A stretch of DNA of 64,000 bases. Source: Sulfitobacter sediminilitoris (GTDB taxonomy: Bacteria > Pseudomonadota > Alphaproteobacteria > Rhodobacterales > Rhodobacteraceae). The stretch spans positions 186,001-250,000 of the forward strand of contig NZ_JAABNT010000005.1 of the NCBI RefSeq assembly GCF_010667575.1. Direction: 5' to 3'. This document shows, piece after piece, positions 1-8,476 of this stretch. Position 1 is the stretch's first letter. Each line of letters begins with the position of its first letter. The notes beneath the pieces were generated by a model, which worked only from the letters and a program-made list of their open reading frames with translations, searched no databases and was not told the origin of the DNA. The translations under genes were made by a program, and so were the position numbers.

Positions 1-902
1 AGCGGCGAAACAGACCCATTGGACTAAACGAAAACCTCGCCCGTGAAGTGCTTGAACTGCATACGCTGAGGGTCCAGGGACCTTACGACCAGCGCGACGT
101 CCATGAACTTGCCACGCTTTTGACCGGGCTTGCAGCGACCCGGAATTATAGCTTCAAGTTCTGCCAAAATATGACGGAGCCGGGGCCCAAGACCGTTTTA
201 GGCCGGACCTACGGAGCGGAAGAAGGAATGCGTGCCATCCGCAAGGTGCTGAATGATCTGGCTCTGCACCCGGCGCTGGCGTCCCTTATGCCACTTTGGC
301 ACGCGCAGGAACTTGGGTTCATTCACGCCGTGTCGGCCCCTTACCGGGACAAGCGCAGCTATTTCGATGGCCAGGATTTGCTTGAGGCGGGCACCGATGC
401 CTTGGCTGGCGGCGTGCGTGACGGTTGGCTGAACCGCATGCTACAGGAGGTGCCGGGCATCCGGGCCGATACCGCCTATGCGATTGGCAACAGCGATATC
501 CGTGTACTTGACGCGGCCGCGCCGGTGGCGAACTGGGCACCCGAAGCCAATTTGCGGCTCAGCCCGCAGGCGTTGCGGTTGGCTGAATTGGTGATGGAGG
601 ACGATCCTGCACTGCACGCGGCATTGGCAGAGGCAGAGATGCTGTCAGTGACGGCATCCGGTCAGTCGCCTCAGGGCAGGGCACATAACAAGATAGCGCA
701 GTTTGCGGCATCTCGGTTGCGCGGCGACGCACGTGTCGCGGCGTTTTCCCTTGGCGGATGGGACACGCATCGCAGACAGGATCGCGCCTTGCCCCGCAGC
801 CTGACAGCGCTTGCTGATACGCTGCTGACGCTAAAGTCCGGAGTCCTAGAAGAATGGATAGTCCGTGATGTAATCACCGGTGTTGTCGGCAAGGCCTGCT
901 GA
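1..902 (+). pseudogene. DUF1800-DUF1501 hybrid remnant (5' end outside window)
   Basis: The reading frame is open from the left edge to a TGA at 900-902. The first ~90 codons (GLNENLAREVLELHTL, then EPGPKTVLGRTYG) match the C-terminal part of DUF1800 proteins. From about 'LHPALASLMPLW' onward the protein instead resembles the middle of DUF1501 proteins (PYRDKRSYFDGQDLLEAG, then AFSLGGWDTHR). In related bacteria these are two adjacent genes. Here the DUF1800 C-terminus and the DUF1501 N-terminus are missing and the two join in frame at an LHPA motif that both families carry, suggesting a deletion between short similar sequences. DUF1501 similarity also stops near residue 265 (LTLKSG), where the frame runs into the opposite-strand pilin gene, so the DUF1501 C-terminus is lost too. 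A GTG at 48 is an internal codon, not a convincing start. Family assignment is from remembered motifs; a functional hybrid is unlikely. Confidence 0.72.
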
Positions 903-1028
903 CCCGGTCTGAATGACGCCGATTGTAACTGCGGCAAGGGCCACAACCGCCGCCGTGAGGACGATCCAATCGACGGTAACCGCACCGGATGTGTCTTTGC
1001 AAAATGCCTGTAGCTTGTTCTTGATCAT
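846..1028 (-). CDS. Flp/Fap-type small pilin-like protein
   Basis: This encodes 60 residues beginning MIKNKLQAFCKD. Around residues 14-20 comes the segment SGAVTVDW, followed by a single hydrophobic helix (IVLTAAVVALAAVTIGVI) and a short polar C-terminus ending DYPFF. A charged N-terminus, a Gly-Ala-Val-Thr-Val-Asp/Glu-like processing region and one helix are typical of Flp-type pilin subunits and of small pilin-like proteins common in Rhodobacterales. The ATG at 1026-1028 has an AGGAG ribosome binding site about 6 bases upstream (near 1035-1040), which rules out the longer open frame. No tad/cpa assembly genes are nearby, so it is an orphan here. Its 3' end overlaps the end of the opposite-strand DUF1501 remnant. 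Confidence 0.72.
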   Translation of the reverse strand: MIKNKLQAFCKDTSGAVTVDWIVLTAAVVALAAVTIGVIQTGSAGLADNTGDYITDYPFF

Positions 1029-1189
1029 CTCTATCTCCTCTTCAGGCAAAAGGGCCCGAGTGTCGCAACAGTGTGCACCTGTATTGTGGCCGCAATAGGA
1101 GGCTGGGATGGCGGAATGCGGCTTTTCATATTGAAAAAAGGCAGTTTTTCGGGCTTGGCCTGCGTGGTTGGAGTGCCTAACGTGATGCC

Positions 1190-1915
1190 ATGAACACTGA
1201 ACCATCTAATGCGCGCCCATTGGGAAAACCATTGGAAGACTGGAGCCCGCCACCGGTCCCCCAAGGTGAAACGCTGACCGGTCGATACGCAGAACTTGCA
1301 CCGCTTTCGGCAGAGGCGCATGCCGCTTTGCTGTATCGCGCCTACGCCGGTCATGATGCCGTCTGGGACTATATGCCCGTGGGCCCGTTTTCGTCCGCCT
1401 CTCAATATCATCGCTGGGTTCGGGATCACGAAAACAAGCCCGATCCGTTCTTCTATGCCATTCGGAACAAAGACACCGACAAATGGGAAGGGGCGGCAAG
1501 CTATCTTAGGATCAAGCCCGAAAGTGGGTCGATCGAGGTTGGCTTCATCAGCCTAAGTCCTGCGTTGCAGCGTACCCGCGCTGCGACAGATGCGATGTTT
1601 CTGATGATGAAGTGGGCCTTCGAGGCAGGCTATCGCCGTTACGAGTGGAAGTGCGACGCGCTGAACGCGCCGTCACGCAGAGCCGCGCAGCGTCTGGGGT
1701 TCAGCTATGAAGGCGTGTTTCGACAGGCCACAGTCGTCAAGGGCCGCAACAGGGACACCGCGTGGTTTGCGATCATCGACAAGGAGTGGCCCGCTCTCAA
1801 AGAAGCGTTCGAGGCGTGGTTGGCACCCAGCAATTTCGATACTGAGGGCCGCCAGATGGAACGTTTGGGTGACCTGACCGGGCTGGTGCGGGCGGCGAAC
1901 GATCCGTCTTTGTGA
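1190..1915 (+). CDS. GNAT family N-acetyltransferase (RimJ/RimL-like)
   Basis: 241 residues. The protein has an N-terminal tail rich in Pro (residues 1-25), then a GNAT fold of the Acetyltransf_3/RimL type: LTGRYAELAPLSAEAHAALL as the first strand and helix, IEVGFISLSPALQRTRAATDA as the acetyl-CoA binding region, and the C-terminal ALNAPSRRAAQRLGFSYEGVFRQA, which is the classical 'N..S...A.rLGF..EG' signature. It should transfer an acetyl group from acetyl-CoA to an amine on a protein or small molecule; the substrate is unknown. It stands alone, diverging from the pilin and convergent with the response regulator. The ribosome binding site is weak, but the start fits family length. Confidence 0.85.
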   Translation: MNTEPSNARPLGKPLEDWSPPPVPQGETLTGRYAELAPLSAEAHAALLYRAYAGHDAVWDYMPVGPFSSASQYHRWVRDHENKPDPFFYAIRNKDTDKWEGAASYLRIKPESGSIEVGFISLSPALQRTRAATDAMFLMMKWAFEAGYRRYEWKCDALNAPSRRAAQRLGFSYEGVFRQATVVKGRNRDTAWFAIIDKEWPALKEAFEAWLAPSNFDTEGRQMERLGDLTGLVRAANDPSL

Positions 1916-2035
1916 TAGGGGTGATCCACAGGGCGTGAGTCCCCGCAAGACGGCTTCGTTTAAGCAAGCTGCGGTTGGTGCCGAATGATCATACACCGTG
2001 TGACTGGTGCATTGAGAATACGCCAAGAAAAGTGA

Positions 2036-2755
2036 CTAGATCGCCGCCTTGTCCGCCAGGCGGTGCTGAATGAGGCCCGCAATGCGCGCTGTTTCTGACG
2101 CCGCAGTTTCACCAACGGCACGTTTTTCGGCCAGCGCACGGGCGGCATCTACAAGAATCGTATCGTCGGCCAGACGGGCAACGCCGCTCAGAAACTGTGC
2201 CACGTAATCAAGCGTGTGACCGCTGATCTGATCCTCCAGCACATCCGCGATATGCGCCATATCATCCCGATAGGCGAGCTTGTCTGGCGCTACGGTAACT
2301 TCATCGATCGGGCGAAGACCTTTTGGCCGTCGATCCGGGGGGAGCAGGGAAAGTATCGTTTCCTGAAAGACGCTGAGTGACGTGATCGGTTTTTCAAGGA
2401 AGTCATCCGCACCGGCGGCCATGGCTTCGTCCCTAAGGTGGCCGTCGCCCGAAATGGCGAGTATCCCCTCAACCCGTGGCACGCTCTCGTTAAGTTCGGC
2501 AATCAAGTCAGTTCCGTTGCCGTCTGGCAAACCCAAATCAATCACAACGACCGAAGGGCGGTAGACCCTGAAATGGCGCCGGGCAGAGCGCAGGCAATCG
2601 GCCCGCCTGATCCGAGCACCCGAGCGCAGGCACAGCAGGCGCATCGCCTCGCAGGCAAAGCGGCTGTCCTCAACAGCCAGTATCGTGAGCCCCAGCAAGG
2701 GGCGCGCTGCGGTGGGCGCAGGAACATTGGCCGCAAAAGGGTCTGTCGTATCCAT
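2036..2755 (-). CDS. Response regulator with REC domain and helical C-terminus
   Basis: About 239 residues. A receiver domain occupies residues ~24-135: the acidic pair ED at the end of the first strand (AVEDSR), the phospho-acceptor Asp in VVVIDLGLPDGNG, the Ser of LAISGDG, and the Lys of FLEKPIT are all in place, so phosphorylation looks possible. The last ~100 residues are helical and Ala-rich with no DNA-binding or enzymatic output domain that I recognise. It may act through protein-protein contact. Two ATG codons are adjacent (2756-2758 and 2753-2755); the GGAGG at 2762-2766 is better spaced for the second. No histidine kinase gene is next to it. Confidence 0.82.
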   Translation of the reverse strand: MDTTDPFAANVPAPTAARPLLGLTILAVEDSRFACEAMRLLCLRSGARIRRADCLRSARRHFRVYRPSVVVIDLGLPDGNGTDLIAELNESVPRVEGILAISGDGHLRDEAMAAGADDFLEKPITSLSVFQETILSLLPPDRRPKGLRPIDEVTVAPDKLAYRDDMAHIADVLEDQISGHTLDYVAQFLSGVARLADDTILVDAARALAEKRAVGETAASETARIAGLIQHRLADKAAI

Positions 2756-2887
2756 CATAGCCTCCGGTGTTCAGTCTCTCATCGTTATCCGCCGGTGGCT
2801 AACAGTCGGTTAACGTGACGCATTGCTCTTCACGAATCTTGCGGCCATAAGGCGGTGCAATTACGCCAGCCAGAAAGGACCAGGGAA

Positions 2888-3292
2888 ATGATCGGACGTC
2901 TGAACCATGTGGCCATCGCCGTGCCAGACCTTGAGGCGGCGGCAGACCAATACCGTAACGCGCTTGGTGCCAACGTGGGCGCGCCGCAGGATGAACCTGA
3001 TCATGGCGTGACGGTCATCTTCATCGAACTGCCCAACACCAAGATCGAATTGCTTTACCCGCTGGGCGATGACAGCCCGATCAAGGGATTTCTGGAAAAG
3101 AACCCCGCCGGTGGCATTCACCACATCTGCTACGAAGTCGACGACATTATCGCCGCCCGTGACCACCTGAAATCCACTGGCGCCCGCGTACTGGGTACCG
3201 GAGAGCCCAAGATCGGCGCGCATGGCAAGCCAGTGCTGTTCCTGCACCCCAAGGATTTCAACGGCGCACTGGTCGAGCTGGAGCAGGTCTGA
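2888..3292 (+). CDS. mce: Methylmalonyl-CoA epimerase
   Basis: 134 residues of a VOC-fold metalloenzyme that interconverts the (R) and (S) epimers of methylmalonyl-CoA (often also ethylmalonyl-CoA in this group), linking propionyl-CoA carboxylase or the ethylmalonyl-CoA pathway to methylmalonyl-CoA mutase. Family features are GRLNHVAIAVPDLEAA at the N-terminus, carrying the first metal His, GGIHHICYEVDD with the second His, and the terminal VELEQV with the metal Glu. The ATG at 2888 is preceded by a purine-rich site (AAAGGACCAGGGAA); a GTG 33 bases upstream is out of family length. DUF1467 follows after three bases, a common pairing in alphaproteobacteria. Confidence 0.92.
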   Translation: MIGRLNHVAIAVPDLEAAADQYRNALGANVGAPQDEPDHGVTVIFIELPNTKIELLYPLGDDSPIKGFLEKNPAGGIHHICYEVDDIIAARDHLKSTGARVLGTGEPKIGAHGKPVLFLHPKDFNGALVELEQV

Positions 3293-3295
3293 ACG

Positions 3296-3589
3296 ATGGG
3301 TATTGTCTCGGGCCTTGTCCTGTTTGCGGTGATCTGGTCGCTGGTGTTTCTGATCGCGCTGCCCATTCGCGTGCAGACGCAGGGCGACCTCAACGACATT
3401 GTGCCGGGGACGCACGCAGGCTCGCCCGAACATCACCACCTGCGCAAGAAAGCGTTCTGGACCACGGTTGTTGCGCTGATCATCTGGGCGATTGCCGCGA
3501 CGATTATCCTGTCCGGATGGATTACCGTTGATGAGGTGGAGAGCCTCTTTCGTGCAGGGGCGTGGTCAGGCCGTGGTATAGATGAGTAA
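3296..3589 (+). CDS. DUF1467 family small membrane protein
   Basis: 97 residues with two membrane helices (about residues 3-24 and 55-76) separated by a polar loop containing RVQTQGDLNDIVPGTHAGSP, typical of the DUF1467 family. It starts three bases after the mce stop and is probably translated from the same mRNA. The function is unknown; conserved linkage to mce is the only clue. The last 22 codons overlap the 3' end of the convergent EI24 gene, and the tail beyond ITVDEVESLF may therefore be poorly conserved. Confidence 0.85.
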   Translation: MGIVSGLVLFAVIWSLVFLIALPIRVQTQGDLNDIVPGTHAGSPEHHHLRKKAFWTTVVALIIWAIAATIILSGWITVDEVESLFRAGAWSGRGIDE

Positions 3590-4268
3590 ACGTCGCGGCC
3601 CCGATGATCGGGATCACGAGGTTCAGCAGCGGCACGGATAGCGGGATCGCCATCAGCGTTCCCGCCACCCAGATCGCCCCGCTATGGCTGCTGCGCAGCC
3701 GCTTCGCCTCGGCCCGACCGACCCGGCGCATCGCGACCAGCATGAAATATTCCCGCCCCAGCAAGAACCCGTTCAACCCCCAGAAAACCAGGGGGGCCGC
3801 AGGCGGAAAGATAAAGAACAGGATCACATAGACGATCAGTCCTATCAGGTTCGCCAACAGCAAAACGCCCAGAAAGTTGACCGTGTCGCGCAATCCGTCC
3901 CAGAAGGACACCGGCTGCGCGCGCGGCAACTGGGGATAATGCTTGGCCTCAACCGCATGGGCCACATCTTCCAGAAACATCGACGTGATGGCTGACGCGA
4001 CCGGAATCATCAGAAAGACCGACAGGAAAAGCAGCAGAAAGACTGCGCTCCAGGACAGCAGGTCATCGACCCAATGCACTTCCCCCAGCACCGGCAACCA
4101 AAGGTCTTCCGGCACCAGCCAGTCGGTGAACCACGCAAAGGCGGCGGTAAAGCCGATCAGAAGCGCCAGTGCCAGAAAAACCCCGATAAAGAATACCCGC
4201 CGGAAACGCGGGTCCGAAAGCTGCCCGATGGCACGCAGGAACGATTCAAAGATCAGTCCGAGAGCCAT
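3522..4268 (-). CDS. EI24 domain (CysZ-like) membrane protein
   Basis: 248 residues with several long hydrophobic segments (roughly residues 25-48, 70-95, 130-160, 200-225). The N-terminal LIFESFLRAIGQLSDPRFRRVFF and the central FPPAAPLVFWGLNGFLLGREYFMLVAMRR are typical of the EI24/CysZ-like family of inner-membrane proteins. CysZ proper mediates sulfate uptake in gammaproteobacteria; the role of alphaproteobacterial members is not established, so no transport function is claimed. The start overlaps the end of the nitroreductase gene by 16 bases, with a GGAGA site inside that gene, so the two are probably cotranslated. The 3' end overlaps convergent DUF1467 by 68 bases. Confidence 0.83.
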   Translation of the reverse strand: MALGLIFESFLRAIGQLSDPRFRRVFFIGVFLALALLIGFTAAFAWFTDWLVPEDLWLPVLGEVHWVDDLLSWSAVFLLLFLSVFLMIPVASAITSMFLEDVAHAVEAKHYPQLPRAQPVSFWDGLRDTVNFLGVLLLANLIGLIVYVILFFIFPPAAPLVFWGLNGFLLGREYFMLVAMRRVGRAEAKRLRSSHSGAIWVAGTLMAIPLSVPLLNLVIPIIGAATFTHLYHGLTTPLHERGSPPHQR

Positions 4269-4831
4269 GTCGTGATCTCCTGCACATTGGGGCGCGGCCG
4301 CTCTGGCGGGGCAGATGTTTCGGTGCCGATGTGGATGATCCCGGCGATGCTTTCATGCTCTGCCAGCCCCAGTGCGTCCACCATGAAACCACGGTCGTGT
4401 GAGGGCCAGCCGCTCAGCCAGTTCGCCCCCCAGCCCGATGCCAGCGCAGCGTTCAGCAGCGACAGGCAAACCGCACCCGCAGAATAGCTCTGTTCGATTG
4501 GCGGAATCTTCTCCGAAGGTTTCTGCACTTCCACGACGACAACCGCCAATTGCCCCTGATCGAACTGGGTGCGCCCCTTGGCGATCTGCTCCGGCGCAAG
4601 GCCCAAGGCCTCACCCCGCTGCTGTACGACATCGGCCAAACGCGCCATTGCGGGGGCTTCGATGACGATAAACCGCCAGGGCTCAAGCTTGCCGTGATCC
4701 GGTGTCCGCGCGGCAGCGGTCAGCAGGGGCTGCAGCGCCGCACGGTCAGGCACGGGGGTGCCAAGCGTCTTGGCCGGACGCGAACGGCGGGATTGCAGGA
4801 ACTGCAGGGCGTTCAGGTTCGGTGTCGGCAT
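4253..4831 (-). CDS. Nitroreductase family protein (YdjA-like)
   Basis: 192 residues, the size of the short YdjA-type nitroreductases that bind FMN as dimers. Visible features are the N-terminal FMN-phosphate region LQSRRSRPAK, the segment AAARTPDHGKLEPWRFIVIE typical of the family, and GWGANWLSGWPSHDRGF near residues 133-149. It is expected to reduce nitro compounds or similar electron acceptors with NAD(P)H; the natural substrate is unknown. It begins four bases after the deacetylase gene stop and overlaps the EI24 gene, forming a three-gene minus-strand unit. Confidence 0.87.
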   Translation of the reverse strand: MPTPNLNALQFLQSRRSRPAKTLGTPVPDRAALQPLLTAAARTPDHGKLEPWRFIVIEAPAMARLADVVQQRGEALGLAPEQIAKGRTQFDQGQLAVVVVEVQKPSEKIPPIEQSYSAGAVCLSLLNAALASGWGANWLSGWPSHDRGFMVDALGLAEHESIAGIIHIGTETSAPPERPRPNVQEITTWLSD

Positions 4832-4835
4832 AGGT

Positions 4836-5942
4836 CTAAAGGTCCAGTTGTTCTGCCATCCGGTCGATGGATTGCCTCAGGAAAGCGTCAAAGTCAGACG
4901 ACGGCTGGCGCATGCGCAGGCTTTGGCCCAGCGGGTCTGGCGCGTCAATGGCGCTGCCCGCAAGGGCCGCGATCGTCGCATGGCCGCAGAACGGCACATA
5001 GGCTTCGGAATAGCCGCCCTCGTGGACCAGCACCAGTTTACCGTCACACAGACGGTGCGCCGTCTCCTTGATCCTTTGCGTCATCGCGCCAAAGGTTTCG
5101 GCCAGCACCATCATCTGGGCCAACGGGTCCAGCACCGATGCATCAAAGCCGCAGGCAACGATAATCATGTCCGGCCGGAATGCTTCAAGCGCGGGGATCA
5201 CCACGCGGTCCAGCGCATGCAGATAGGCGGTATGCCCCGATCCCGCGTACATCGGCAGATTGATGTTGTGGCCTTCACCCGCGCCCCGGCCCCGGTCAGC
5301 CAGCGCGCCCGTCGTGGTCGGATAGTTCCGCTCCTGATGCAGCGAGATCGTCAGAACGTCGTCGCGGTCATAAAAGATCGATTCCGTCCCGTTGCCATGA
5401 TGCACATCCCAGTCCAGAACCGCGACGCGCTTGACCAACCCCTTGGCCCGCGCCGCTTCGATTGCGATGGCGATATTTGCCAGCAGGCAAAACCCCGCAG
5501 GAGTATCCGCTGAACAATGGTGTCCCGGCGGGCGGCTCAATGCATAGGCATTCTCAAGCGTGCCGGACGCAACGGCATCGACAGCCCCGACGGCCAGACC
5601 TGCCGAAAGGGCCGCAATCTCGTATCCGCCCTGCGAAAATGGCGTGTGGTGGCCCAACTCACCCCCACCCGCGTCCGAAGTTTTCTTGAATTCATCAAGA
5701 TAGGCTGCGGGATGCACCCGTTCGAGGGCCTCGCGCGATGCAGGCGGCGCCGTCTGCGCGGCAAGCTCTGCGGTCAGGCCCGTCACATCCATCAGGTTCT
5801 TCAGCCTGCGTTTTGTTTCAGGGCTTTCCGGCAGCCCCCCTGCGGCAAGCGGCTGTACCAGCCCGCCCACCGGCATGGTCAGGGTATAATTGCCGCCCGA
5901 GTGCCAAAAGCAGCGTTCGTCCCAGAAGAAACCAGTGGCCAT
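4836..5942 (-). CDS. Class II histone deacetylase-like / acetylpolyamine amidohydrolase
   Basis: 368 residues of the arginase/deacetylase superfamily. Catalytic features are complete: SRPPGHHCSADTPAGFC with the His pair at 141-142, LDWDVHHGNG with zinc ligands Asp179 and His181, GFDAS with zinc ligand Asp267, and HEGGYSEAYVPF supplying the catalytic-site Tyr region. Bacterial members deacetylate acetylated polyamines, other small amides or lysines; the substrate here cannot be told. It is the first gene of a probable operon with the nitroreductase (four-base gap) and the EI24 protein. Confidence 0.9.
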   Translation of the reverse strand: MATGFFWDERCFWHSGGNYTLTMPVGGLVQPLAAGGLPESPETKRRLKNLMDVTGLTAELAAQTAPPASREALERVHPAAYLDEFKKTSDAGGGELGHHTPFSQGGYEIAALSAGLAVGAVDAVASGTLENAYALSRPPGHHCSADTPAGFCLLANIAIAIEAARAKGLVKRVAVLDWDVHHGNGTESIFYDRDDVLTISLHQERNYPTTTGALADRGRGAGEGHNINLPMYAGSGHTAYLHALDRVVIPALEAFRPDMIIVACGFDASVLDPLAQMMVLAETFGAMTQRIKETAHRLCDGKLVLVHEGGYSEAYVPFCGHATIAALAGSAIDAPDPLGQSLRMRQPSSDFDAFLRQSIDRMAEQLDL

Positions 5943-6053
5943 ATCATCTCTCCCTCAGCGTCCGCTGCAAACTGGCGGAGGCTGAACGGATTGTCCATGG
6001 GGGCACGCTCTGTGCAGGGTGGCACAGGCCCGGCCGGTCATTTCAAGAGCGGT

Positions 6054-6536
6054 TCATATGCCAGCCGCTTCGGCCAGCAACGCCGGGATATCCAGCGGCG
6101 TGTTGCCCATGTTAAGGGCACCGTCACTGTCGCGGGGCCAGTCTTCGGGCGCCCGGTCGCGGTAGAGCTCAATACCATTCTGGTCCGGGTCGCGCAGATA
6201 GACCGCTTCGCTGACACCGTGATCTGCCGCGCCGTCCAGTGTAATTCCTGCGTCGATCACCCGCTGAAGGACCGCCCCCAGCGACGCCCGATCAGGATAA
6301 AGAAACGCCGCATGGTAAAGGCCCGTGTGCCCGTCTGGCGGCGGCGTCGCCCCAAGGCTGTCCCAGGTGTTCAGGCCAACATGGTGATGATAGCCACCCG
6401 CCCCGAGAAAGGCAGCGCCTGCGCCGTAACGCTGCGTGACCTCAAACCCCAGAATATCGCGATAGAACGCGATGGAGCGGTCGATATCCGATACCCGCAA
6501 ATGAACATGCCCAACGGAAGGATGTGAAGTCGTCAT
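6054..6536 (-). CDS. VOC family protein (CatE/glyoxalase-like)
   Basis: 160 residues with one VOC domain covering residues ~7-130: VGHVHLRVSDIDRSIAFYRDILGFE at the start with a metal-ligand His, GGYHHHVGLNTW with a His cluster in the middle, and LRDPDQNGIELYRDRAPEDW at the end with the metal-ligand Glu. The resemblance is to CatE/YfiE-type extradiol dioxygenase-like proteins, but a single domain of this size does not fix the reaction. It is a single-gene unit; the ~120 bases on either side hold no other gene. Confidence 0.82.
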   Translation of the reverse strand: MTTSHPSVGHVHLRVSDIDRSIAFYRDILGFEVTQRYGAGAAFLGAGGYHHHVGLNTWDSLGATPPPDGHTGLYHAAFLYPDRASLGAVLQRVIDAGITLDGAADHGVSEAVYLRDPDQNGIELYRDRAPEDWPRDSDGALNMGNTPLDIPALLAEAAGI

Positions 6537-6657
6537 GGCGCACCTCTTTGTGTCTGAACCAGAGGTATACCTCGCTCAGCCACCGCACAATTTCGATCTC
6601 TGCAGAGACGCTGTGCAGAAATGCAAGTTCAGGCCGCGACGTCCTGCCTGAGCGGGC

Positions 6658-7674
6658 TTAGCCAACCATCCCGACGATCTCGTAGGTGCGCTTGAGGATC
6701 GGCGCGGTGATCTCGCGGGCCTGTGACGCCCCCTTGGCAAGGATACGGTCAATCTCGGCCGGGTCGTCCATCAGGCGCGCCATTTCGGTCGAGATCGGCG
6801 CGAGCTTGGACACCGCAAGGTCGGCCAGCAGTGGTTTAAAGGTGCCGAATTGCTGTCCGCCTACTTCGTTCAGCACGTCTTCGACAGTCCGGTCGCTCAG
6901 GGCGGCAAAGATGTTCACCAGATTGCGTGCCTCGGGCCGCTCTGCCAGACCTTCCACTTCGGAGGGCAGGGCGTCAGGATCTGTCTTGGCCTTGCGGATC
7001 TTCTTGGCGATGGCATCGGCATCATCGGTCATGTTGATCCGGCTGGCATCGGAGGGGTCAGACTTTGACATCTTCTTTGATCCATCCCGCAAGGACATCA
7101 CCCGTGTCGCCGCCCCTTCAATCACCGGTTCCGTCATCGGAAAGAAATCGACGCCGTAGTCGTGGTTGAACTTGGCCGCGATGTCGCGCGTCAGTTCAAG
7201 GTGCTGTTTCTGGTCCTCGCCCACCGGGACATGGGTGGCGTGGTAAACAAGGATGTCCGCCGCCATGAGGGCCGGATAGCCGAACAGCCCCAAGGACGCA
7301 TTCTCGGCATTCTTGCCGGCCTTGTCCTTGAACTGGGTCATCCGCTTCATCCAGCCCATCCGCGCCACACAGTTGAAGATCCAGCCAAGCTGGGCGTGCT
7401 CGGGCACCTGGGACTGGTTGATCAGAATGGATTTTTCCGGACTGATCCCGCTGGCGATGAACCCAGCGGCCAGTTCACGGGTGTTCCGCGTGAGGTCCGC
7501 AGGATCCTGCCAGACGGTGATCGCATGCAGATCGACCATGCAATAGATCGTCTCGAAATCCTCTTCCTGCATCTGGACGAAACGCTTGATCGCACCAAGG
7601 TAATTGCCCAGCGTCAGACCGCCTGACGGCTGGATGCCGGAAAAGACGCGCGGTGTGAATTTTTGTTCGGACAT
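6658..7674 (-). CDS. trpS: Tryptophanyl-tRNA synthetase
   Basis: 338 residues, normal for bacterial TrpRS. This class I synthetase charges tRNA-Trp in the cytoplasm. It has the amino-terminal [18 protein letters not shown] (HIGH-type signature as TLGNYLGA), the tryptophan pocket region [36 protein letters not shown], and the KMSKS loop as [10 protein letters not shown]. The ATG at 7672-7674 gives the family N-terminus ([13 protein letters not shown]); the longer open frame upstream is non-coding. Confidence 0.97.
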   Translation of the reverse strand: MSEQKFTPRVFSGIQPSGGLTLGNYLGAIKRFVQMQEEDFETIYCMVDLHAITVWQDPADLTRNTRELAAGFIASGISPEKSILINQSQVPEHAQLGWIFNCVARMGWMKRMTQFKDKAGKNAENASLGLFGYPALMAADILVYHATHVPVGEDQKQHLELTRDIAAKFNHDYGVDFFPMTEPVIEGAATRVMSLRDGSKKMSKSDPSDASRINMTDDADAIAKKIRKAKTDPDALPSEVEGLAERPEARNLVNIFAALSDRTVEDVLNEVGGQQFGTFKPLLADLAVSKLAPISTEMARLMDDPAEIDRILAKGASQAREITAPILKRTYEIVGMVG

Positions 7675-7749
7675 GCGGATACCTCGGAGGGCTGGATTTC
7701 GGGCTGTGAGCGGCTTACTCATGGGGCTTGTCGCCGTCAAGGAGCGCCC

Positions 7750-8436
7750 ATGCAAGACCCTGATTTCCAACCACCGGTGAACCCGTTGCCGCCGATCGTC
7801 ACGCTGACCTTCCTGGCCATCGCAGGGGTCGAGGCAGGACTGTCGCTGGGCGAGGCCGGGATCCTTGGCGGACCGGGCGCGGTGGGCTGGCGTTTGGGCC
7901 TGATCCGGGACTACGGATTTTCTGGTCAGATCTTTGACTGGATGCTGGCCAATGGCCGCTGGCCGCTCCAAGAGGTGCTGCGCTTTTTCACATATCCCTT
8001 CATCCATCTCGGCTTTACCCATGCGCTGTTCGCCATGGTGTTGCTGCTGGCGCTGGGCAAACTGGTGGCCGAGGCAATGGGATCAGTGGTCTTTGCCACG
8101 ATATTCGTGCTGGCGGGGGCCGGCGGTGCCGGGATCTATGCGCTCTTGCTCAATGAAAGCATGTGGCTGGCGGGCGCCTATCCAAGTGTCTACGGGCTGA
8201 TCGGCGGATATTCTTTCGTGATGTGGCGGCATCTGGCAGGCAGCGGCGCGCAGCAATACCGCGCCTTTTCGCTGATCGCGTTCCTGATGGGCATCCAACT
8301 GATCTGGGGCATTTTCTTTGAGGTTGGCTTGCAATGGGTTGCCGAACTGGCGGGGTTCTTCATCGGCTTTGGTCTGTGCTTTCTGGTAGCTCCGGGCGAA
8401 TGGGCGCGCATCCGCGAGGGGATCAGGCGGCGTTAG
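7750..8436 (+). CDS. Rhomboid-like membrane protein lacking the catalytic dyad
   Basis: 228 residues with about six membrane helices and the overall plan of rhomboid intramembrane proteases. The expected catalytic Ser motif GxSG before 'VYG' reads GAYPSVYG here, putting Tyr144 at the Ser position. The helix-6 His of 'AHLGGF' reads AELAGF, with Glu199 at the His position. The oxyanion-hole Asn after the first conserved His (His91) also appears replaced (HALFAM). It is therefore most likely a catalytically inactive rhomboid homologue, possibly binding membrane proteins. A good AAGGAG site (7739-7744) precedes the ATG at 7750. It lies between convergent murJ and divergent trpS. Confidence 0.82.
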   Translation: MQDPDFQPPVNPLPPIVTLTFLAIAGVEAGLSLGEAGILGGPGAVGWRLGLIRDYGFSGQIFDWMLANGRWPLQEVLRFFTYPFIHLGFTHALFAMVLLLALGKLVAEAMGSVVFATIFVLAGAGGAGIYALLLNESMWLAGAYPSVYGLIGGYSFVMWRHLAGSGAQQYRAFSLIAFLMGIQLIWGIFFEVGLQWVAELAGFFIGFGLCFLVAPGEWARIREGIRRR

Positions 8437-8476
8437 GTGGGGGGGGGGACCTCGGCGGGCACGGTCAGCCGCGCCG

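Noticed and set aside
8439..8448. Run of ten G between the rhomboid-like gene and murJ, considered for phase variation
   Set aside because: It lies past both stop codons, so length changes would not alter either protein; at most it affects RNA ends.
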